The notes beneath the pieces are model-generated. The model was not told where the DNA came from. It did not search any database and saw nothing but the letters and a program-made list of their open reading frames with translations. Of a DNA stretch of 64,000 nt, positions 59,436 through 64,000 are shown one piece after another; position 1 is the first letter of the stretch; the number at the start of each line of letters is the position of its first letter. The position numbers were made by a program, and so were the translations under genes. Location: assembly GCF_036013955.1 (NCBI RefSeq), contig NZ_CP107903.1, forward strand, positions 7,564,001 through 7,628,000. Reading direction: 5' to 3'. The stretch comes from Streptomyces sp. NBC_00459 (GTDB taxonomy: Bacteria; Actinomycetota; Actinomycetes; Streptomycetales; Streptomycetaceae).

Positions 59436-60176
59436 ATGGCCGCTTCCGAACCGACCATCCTCGCGACCTCCGGCGGACATCGCGCCGGGGGCCGGACCAT
59501 GGTGGAGTTCGATGCCCTCGTGCATCACGCCGTCGACCTCTCCGGCGTCCACGGCCGCAGACCGCGCGTCCTGTACGTCGGCACGGCCATCGGGGACGCC
59601 GAGCACTTCACCGCCCGCATGGGTGAGGCCGCCCGGGTCGCGGGCTTCGACCTCACCCCGCTGCAGCTCTTCCCCATGCCCAACCTGGACGACGTCGAGG
59701 GCACGGTGCTCGAACAGGACGTCGTCTGGGTCATGGGTGGTTCGGTGGCGAATCTGCTGGCGGTGTGGCGGGTGCACGGCCTCGACCGGATCATGCGGCG
59801 CGCCTGGGAGGCCGGCGTGGTGCTCAGCGGGGTGAGCGCGGGTTCCCTCTGCTGGTTCAGAGGAGGCACCACCGACTCCTTCGGCCCCGAACTCCGGCCG
59901 CTCACCGACGCGTTGGGCTTCCTTCCGTACGGCAACGGTGTGCACTACGACAGTGACGCGGGCCGCCGCCCGCTGGTCCACCGGCTCGTCGCCGACGGCA
60001 CCCTGCCCACCACGCACTGCACCGACGACGGGGTCGGCCTCGTCTACCGAGGAACCGAACTCGTCGAGGCGGTCGCGGAGTTGCCGGGCAGGGGTGCCTA
60101 TGTCGTCAGGTGCGAGGGTGACGCGGTGGTGGAGGAGCGGATCGAGCCGCGCAGGCTGCCGTCTCCGTCTTCCTGA
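59436..60176 (+). CDS. pepE: Peptidase E (S51 family)
   Basis: A 246-residue serine peptidase. TILATSGGHRAGGRTMVEFD, VVWVMGGSVANLLAVW, then the nucleophile elbow GVVLSGVSAGSLCWFRGG with Ser in GVSAGS. S51 enzymes release N-terminal Asp from dipeptides. It is cytoplasmic. The ATG at 59436 lacks a ribosome site and follows a -10-like TAAGAT, so it may be leaderless. Its last 79 bases overlap the convergent DUF6114 gene. Confidence 0.9.
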   Translation: MAASEPTILATSGGHRAGGRTMVEFDALVHHAVDLSGVHGRRPRVLYVGTAIGDAEHFTARMGEAARVAGFDLTPLQLFPMPNLDDVEGTVLEQDVVWVMGGSVANLLAVWRVHGLDRIMRRAWEAGVVLSGVSAGSLCWFRGGTTDSFGPELRPLTDALGFLPYGNGVHYDSDAGRRPLVHRLVADGTLPTTHCTDDGVGLVYRGTELVEAVAELPGRGAYVVRCEGDAVVEERIEPRRLPSPSS

Positions 60177-60649
60177 CCGCCGTCCGCCGCTGCGGGCTCA
60201 TGTGATTCCACAGCGTCCGGGGCCGCCATGGCGGCCTTGCCCTGCTGCTTGTCCTTGCGCCGTTGGCGGCGGCTGACACGCGGTTCCTGGTCCGGCAGCC
60301 AGCCGAAGGCCATACAGCTGCCCACGGCTCCGAGGGCGAGACCCACGAAGAAGCCACCGAGGTTCGAGGTGACCCACGTGCCCAGCGTCAGCATGATGCC
60401 GACGATCGAGTAGAACAGGCGCTGCGCGGGGTTGAAGAGGATCAACAGACCGCACACCACCATCAGCGCCGGCAGCATGAAACCCGCCAGGCCCTGCATA
60501 CCCAGATGCACGACGATCTTCAGGGAGACCTTCATCGTGATGAGGATCTCCACCCCGCCCAGGGTGAGCAGCAGCCCGCCCAGGAACGGACGGCGGGCCC
60601 GCCACGTTCTGAAAGCGGGCCCCACCTCCTGTTGGTCCATGCCCAACAT
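60098..60649 (-). CDS. DUF6114 integral membrane protein
   Basis: A 183-residue protein with about four membrane segments: FLGGLLLTLGGVEILITM, MQGLAGFMLPALMVVCGLLI, LFYSIVGIMLTLGTWVTS and GGFFVGLALGAVGSCMAF. A charged C-terminal tail includes RRQRRKDKQQGK. It matches the DUF6114 proteins that sit next to DUF6230 genes in Streptomyces. The ATG at 60649 overlaps the upstream stop (TGATG); ATG 60640 is an alternative. The role is unknown. The 3' end overlaps pepE on the other strand. Confidence 0.85.
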   Translation of the reverse strand: MLGMDQQEVGPAFRTWRARRPFLGGLLLTLGGVEILITMKVSLKIVVHLGMQGLAGFMLPALMVVCGLLILFNPAQRLFYSIVGIMLTLGTWVTSNLGGFFVGLALGAVGSCMAFGWLPDQEPRVSRRQRRKDKQQGKAAMAAPDAVESHEPAAADGGQEDGDGSLRGSIRSSTTASPSHLTT

Positions 60650-61380
60650 CAGCAACCCGAATCGCTGAAGCTGAGCTTCAGCCCGGGCAGCTTGAACACG
60701 GCCGCCGTGGTGGCGTAGTTGGTCGACCGCAGGTTGGCGATGCGGATGGTGTCCGCCTGCTGGCTGAAGACACCGGCCGGACCCTTGACGCCCGCCTTGT
60801 CGAGCGTGCTGGCGTCGTTGCCGATCTCGATGTTGCTGAAGGACGCGTCACCCGACTGCTCGGTGCCGTCGAGCGTCAGGTCGGTCGCGGACACCGGAGT
60901 GCCGTTGCCGCCCGCCTTGATCAGCAGGTTGACGCCGCCGAGGTCGACGCTCTGGCACAGCTTGGTGATCGTCGCGTTCTTGATCGCGGTGGTGATGACC
61001 AGGACCTGGCCGCCGGTGTCGCCCTCGTTCGGGCTGTTCTCGATCATGTGGTCGAGGCCGCCGAACTGCTCGAAACCGGTGCCGTTCATCTCGGTCGCGG
61101 TGACCGTGAACGGCATGCCGGAGATGGCGAACTGGACACCCAGGGCGCCCTCTGCGGTGAGAACCGCGAGCGTCGCGGCGACCATGGTCGCCGGCACCGC
61201 CATCATCGCGGCGCGGCGTCCACGGACCCGCCCGCGCCGCTCGGTGCCCTTTCCGGCACCTTCGAAGAATTCGGACACGTTGGTGGATCCCGCGGCCCCG
61301 GCGCCCTCGGAAGCGCTAGCGCTTCCTGGCTGCTCGGGGTTGGATCCGGCGGACGACGAGGCGTCCGAGGACGAGGCCAT
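60649..61380 (-). CDS. DUF6230 exported protein
   Basis: A 243-residue protein. A long Ser/Ala/Gly-rich N-terminus and a basic stretch (RRGRVRGRRAAMMAVPA) lead to a membrane/signal segment (TMVAATLAVLTAEGALGVQF, about 70-90). A beta-rich outside domain follows (FAISGMPFTVTATEM, TTAIKNATITKLCQSV), ending KLSFSDSGC. It matches DUF6230. It is coupled to DUF6114 downstream and the two probably act as one envelope unit. The ATG at 61380 has GGGAGC 5-6 bases upstream; the frame is open to 61506. Confidence 0.85.
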   Translation of the reverse strand: MASSSDASSSAGSNPEQPGSASASEGAGAAGSTNVSEFFEGAGKGTERRGRVRGRRAAMMAVPATMVAATLAVLTAEGALGVQFAISGMPFTVTATEMNGTGFEQFGGLDHMIENSPNEGDTGGQVLVITTAIKNATITKLCQSVDLGGVNLLIKAGGNGTPVSATDLTLDGTEQSGDASFSNIEIGNDASTLDKAGVKGPAGVFSQQADTIRIANLRSTNYATTAAVFKLPGLKLSFSDSGC

Positions 61381-62132
61381 GGCTGCTCCCAGTACATAGT
61401 CAACTGCGTCAATGCTGGTCAAGCTTCTGTGGCACGTTGTCCTGGCGCGGACAGCGGCTGCGGCGTACGTCTCCTCACAACTCCCGGCGGTTGCAAGGGC
61501 TTTCACGGTTACGCCCCAGTAGCCGCCGAGGAAGTTACCCGTGGTTACTTTAGAGGGTCAAGGGAGTTGTGGAAAAAGGGTGCGGATTATGCTCCACCTG
61601 TGACTTCGCGGGCCGATCGAGGGCCGTTCGGGGGGTCCTGAGGGCCCTCGGAGGGGTGTCCCGGGGGCCGAGGGCGCCCGTGGAAGTTCGAGCGGAAGCA
61701 GTGGGAAAGTTCGACGGGAGACATCAACTTCCGTCCGATGTATTGACGTTGACGGTTCCTCAGGTCTACAACTCGACCTGGTTTCCCCGGATCCGTGGCG
61801 CCGGATCCGCAGCGATGCGAGTCATCGCTCTTCCCGGACTCATTGCTCATTCCGAAGTCCGCCTCCGAGGCACCGGCATGGCCGTTTCCCCCCTGGGCCA
61901 CCGCCGGTTCGCCCTGTTCCGCCCGGTCCGGCAGGAAGCCTCCCTCCAAGCCTTCCTGCCGGCCACCGGCCGGTTGTCGTTGCCGGTCCGTCACGTACGG
62001 AGAAGGCGTCACGGGCCGGCAACGCCGTCTTTCCCGCGTCCTTCATGCGTTCGGCACGCGTACTTTCGCGTGTCCCGACCTCTTCGACACCACCCCTCAA
62101 CACCCCCCGTTCCAGAAAGAGGCACCCGCATC
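61381..62132. other. Long intergenic region
   Basis: No convincing gene in 752 bases. Visible elements: GTTAC repeats at 61508-61551 (GTTACCCGTGGTTAC); CCGGATCCG twice (61787-61795 and 61801-61809); a small hairpin AGCGATG-CGAGT-CATCGCT (61811-61829); and TTGACG at 61744-61749, a possible -35 element for the secreted-protein gene. The region presumably holds promoters for the divergent DUF6230 and secreted-protein genes and a long 5' leader. Open frames through it change codon bias and lack starts. Confidence 0.5.
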
Positions 62133-62792
62133 ATGCGTACTCGTACCCGCTCCGCCCTCGCCCTCGCCGCCGCCGTCGCCGGGCTCTCGGTCGCCGCGGT
62201 CACCCCCGCGTCCGCCGCCGACACCGTGCTCACCATCAACAGCGCGGGCGGCGACGCCGTCGCCGTGGGCGATGTCCTCAGCGCCTCCCTCGCCACCGGC
62301 ACCACCGCCACCCTCTACTCCAGCGCGACCGGCACCAGCGGCGTCTCGTGTGCGGCGTCGACCTTCACGGCGACGGCCACCGACAACCCCGTGGCGCCCG
62401 GAAGCGCCACCGAGTCGGTCACCGCGCACACCTTCGGCAGTTGCACCAGCAATGTGCTCGGCGTGCTCGGCGTGACCAGCGTGACCGTCAACAACCTGCC
62501 GTACACCACCGTGGTGGGCTCCGACGGCTCCGTCGTCGTCACCCCGGCGTCCGGCTCCACCATCCAGACGACCGTCGTGCTGCGCACCCTGCTGGGCAGC
62601 ATCAACTGTGTCTACCAGACGCCCAGCCTGACCGGTACGACCGGCACCGCCGACAACAGCATCAACTTCACCGCCCAGGCGTTCACCAAGACGTCCGGTT
62701 CGTCGCTGTGCTTCAGCAGCGGCTACTTCACCGCCAAGTACGCCCCGGTGACGGACGTTACGCAGGGCAACGCCACGGTCTTCGTCAACTGA
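62133..62792 (+). CDS. Small secreted protein with four cysteines
   Basis: A 219-residue exported protein. The signal peptide MRTRTRSALALAAAVAGLSV continues AAVTPASAA, with an A-x-A cleavage site near residue 29. The mature part is Thr/Ser/Val-rich and likely all-beta (TVLTINSAGGDAVAVGDVL, TSVTVNNLPYTTVVGSDGSV). Four Cys (in VSCAAS, GSCTSN, INCVYQ, LCFSSG) can form two disulfides. It resembles the common Streptomyces 'Tat/secreted' proteins of unknown role. AGAGG lies upstream of ATG 62133. It ends at a bidirectional terminator. Confidence 0.85.
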   Translation: MRTRTRSALALAAAVAGLSVAAVTPASAADTVLTINSAGGDAVAVGDVLSASLATGTTATLYSSATGTSGVSCAASTFTATATDNPVAPGSATESVTAHTFGSCTSNVLGVLGVTSVTVNNLPYTTVVGSDGSVVVTPASGSTIQTTVVLRTLLGSINCVYQTPSLTGTTGTADNSINFTAQAFTKTSGSSLCFSSGYFTAKYAPVTDVTQGNATVFVN

Positions 62793-62806
62793 CGAACCGT
62801 CAATGA

Positions 62807-62844
62807 GCGGCTGTGCTGCCGGTGTTCACCGGCGGCGCAGCCGC
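62807..62844. terminator. Long bidirectional hairpin
   Basis: A 17-bp stem (62807-62823 with 62828-62844, two G-T pairs) and a GTTC tetraloop. It starts 14 bases after the secreted-protein stop and includes the stop region of the convergent LPMO gene (62826). Confidence 0.75.
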
Positions 62845-63809
62845 AGGACGAGGGCAGCGACCACGGCGAGCAGTACCGCCGCGGCGCCGGCCGCGACCAG
62901 GTGCCGTGACCCGGTGCCGTCGGTGGCCGACGCCACCGGCGTGCCCGCCACGGTGCTCCCGGCCTGTGGGGCGGCGGAGTCGGCGGACTCCGCCGCCTGT
63001 CCCGTTTTCACGGCCTCCGCCGTCTTCCCGGCCGGATCGGCCGAAGGGGTGGCCGGCCCGGGCCGTGTCGCGGGCGAGGCGGTGGCGGTCGGCGTGGAGG
63101 CACCGGAGCCGGTGGAGTCGCCGGCGCCCCCAGAGCCATCGGTGCTGCCCTTCGCCTTCGGGAACACCACGTCCGAGCACGAGTAGTACGTGTCCGGCGT
63201 ACTGGAGTTCTGCCAGATCGTGTACAGGACATGGCGGCCGGTCCGGTCGGACGGCAGCGTCATGCCGAAGCGGTACGCGTCGCCCGTCATCGAGGGATCC
63301 TTGACCTCGGCGAACGGCCGGTCCGGCAGGTCGGACCAGTTCAGCGGGCCGGACGGGTCGTACCCCGGCTTCGTCAGAAACATCCTGAACGTGCCGGTGT
63401 GCGGAATCGTCGAGCGGTACGTCATCGTCAGCCGCGCGCCCGGTGTCAGTGCGGTCGAGGGCCAGTCGGAGCGCGCGAGGTCGAGCCCCCGGTAGTCGGG
63501 CAGCCCACCGCTGCACAGTCGGCCGTCGGGGATCACCGCGCGGTCCCGGCCGTTCACGTTCGCTACCCGCAGGTTGTCCCAGAAGGTGAAGGGCGCCCCG
63601 CCGTTCGCGGTGACCGCCGCCCGGCAGGCCGCCGTACCGGCCAGGCTGCCGCCGTCGGGGGAGCAGGCGTAGGCGCGACTGACCGGCGAGGTCGGGGCTC
63701 CGTGCGCCTGAGCGGGACCCGCCACGGACAACATGAGCAACAGCGGCGCCGCGAAGGCTGCGGTGCCCGCGAGTGCGGTGGCCGAGAGAGTACGGCGGTG
63801 GGCGGTCAT
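62826..63809 (-). CDS. AA10 lytic polysaccharide monooxygenase with C-terminal membrane anchor
   Basis: A 327-residue protein. The signal peptide ends GPAQA, so the mature protein starts at His36 (HGAPTSPVSRAYACSPDGG), the first copper-brace ligand. A second His lies in STIPHTGTFRMFLTKPGYD; IWQNSSTPDTYYSCSDVVF near the domain end is typical. AA10 enzymes oxidatively cut chitin or cellulose. The catalytic domain is about 36-220. A Gly/Ser/Thr/Pro linker and then a membrane helix (LVAAGAAAVLLAVVAALVLR) with RLRRR end the protein, so it stays on the cell surface. ATG 63809 has GAGGAG about 9 bases upstream; the frame is open to 63929. Confidence 0.92.
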   Translation of the reverse strand: MTAHRRTLSATALAGTAAFAAPLLLMLSVAGPAQAHGAPTSPVSRAYACSPDGGSLAGTAACRAAVTANGGAPFTFWDNLRVANVNGRDRAVIPDGRLCSGGLPDYRGLDLARSDWPSTALTPGARLTMTYRSTIPHTGTFRMFLTKPGYDPSGPLNWSDLPDRPFAEVKDPSMTGDAYRFGMTLPSDRTGRHVLYTIWQNSSTPDTYYSCSDVVFPKAKGSTDGSGGAGDSTGSGASTPTATASPATRPGPATPSADPAGKTAEAVKTGQAAESADSAAPQAGSTVAGTPVASATDGTGSRHLVAAGAAAVLLAVVAALVLRLRRR

Positions 63810-64000
63810 CCGGGACGTCTCCTCGACCAGGGGAAAAGGTCTGCTTCCGGGCAGTACGGGAAGCGGACGGACCGCGTTCAATCGTCGGGCGGCACCGGCA
63901 ATCCGCCGCAACTCACCCAACCCGGTCAACTGGCCGTGACGCAGGGTCGGTTTCCGGCTTTCAAGGGTGTGGATCCGGACCGATCGAGGGTTTCCCCTGT

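Noticed and set aside
61569..62132. A 188-residue N-terminal extension of the secreted protein
   Set aside because: The signal peptide begins at 62133 with its own ribosome site; the upstream part is Arg/Pro-rich and lies over hairpins.
1..64000. tRNA, rRNA, CRISPR, insertion sequences, integrases or attachment sites
   Set aside because: I looked for tRNA-like ends, regular spaced repeats, transposase or integrase motifs and flanking inverted repeats. None was convincing, so the two peptide systems show no obvious mobile-element borders.

Overview
The window is high-GC actinobacterial DNA and almost certainly comes from a Streptomyces or close relative. The signs are very high third-position GC, many GTG and TTG starts, 4-bp ATGA/GTGA gene overlaps, and typical families: an AfsR/SARP regulator, a conservon, an XRE-DUF397-ATPase trio and LCP proteins. 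Several genes carry the rare leucine codon TTA, the target of bldA control in this genus. I found no tRNA, rRNA, CRISPR array, insertion sequence or phage gene.

Layout. 0-2.5 kb: the 3' end of a cyclase-family gene, then a TetR regulator and a short-chain dehydrogenase with a likely operator between them. 2.5-9.2 kb (minus strand): a sugar-uptake operon, LacI regulator - binding lipoprotein - two permeases - GH42 beta-galactosidase, headed by three tandem 14-bp palindromes. 9.3-10.5 kb: a decayed M20 peptidase gene. 10.5-17.7 kb: small proteins, an AfsR-like SARP (minus) and a divergent STAND NB-ARC/TPR protein (plus). Both large genes carry TTA codons, and a broken copy of the STAND 3' end follows it. 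17.4-22.2 kb: an uncertain transferase-like pair, then a membrane glycosyltransferase pair. 22.3-26.1 kb: a conservon (cvnA-D). 26.4-27.4 kb: an orphan sugar-binding lipoprotein.

27.8-46.2 kb is the most unusual part. Two FxSxx-COOH-like systems lie side by side on the plus strand. System 1 is MoxR ATPase - SAV_2336-like VWA/TPR protein - precursor peptide - radical SAM/SPASM enzyme - TIR/NB-ARC/TPR protein. System 2 is precursor peptide - radical SAM/SPASM enzyme - TIR protein - MoxR ATPase - VWA protein - small protein - N-terminally extended NB-ARC/TPR protein. Both precursors replace the canonical F-x-S with Y-x-D (YEDAP and YDDSP). In the second the motif is internal and followed by a 13-residue tail, and its stop codon overlaps the start of its radical SAM gene. 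This suggests two coupled peptide-modifying and NTP-dependent sensor/effector systems with a variant cyclophane core. A conflict or signalling role is inferred.

46.2-50.2 kb: a DUF574-type methyltransferase, a DUF397 protein with a histidine-rich N-terminus, an XRE/DUF5753 regulator, a HATPase protein and a proline-rich protein. 50.2-57 kb: a second sugar locus (MFS transporter, two GH35-type enzymes, LacI regulator) with a perfect 16-bp operator at its promoter, then an ArsR regulator. 57.5-63.8 kb: envelope and secreted functions, namely an LCP ligase, TatA, an S51 peptidase, a DUF6230/DUF6114 pair, a small secreted protein and a membrane-anchored AA10 lytic polysaccharide monooxygenase.
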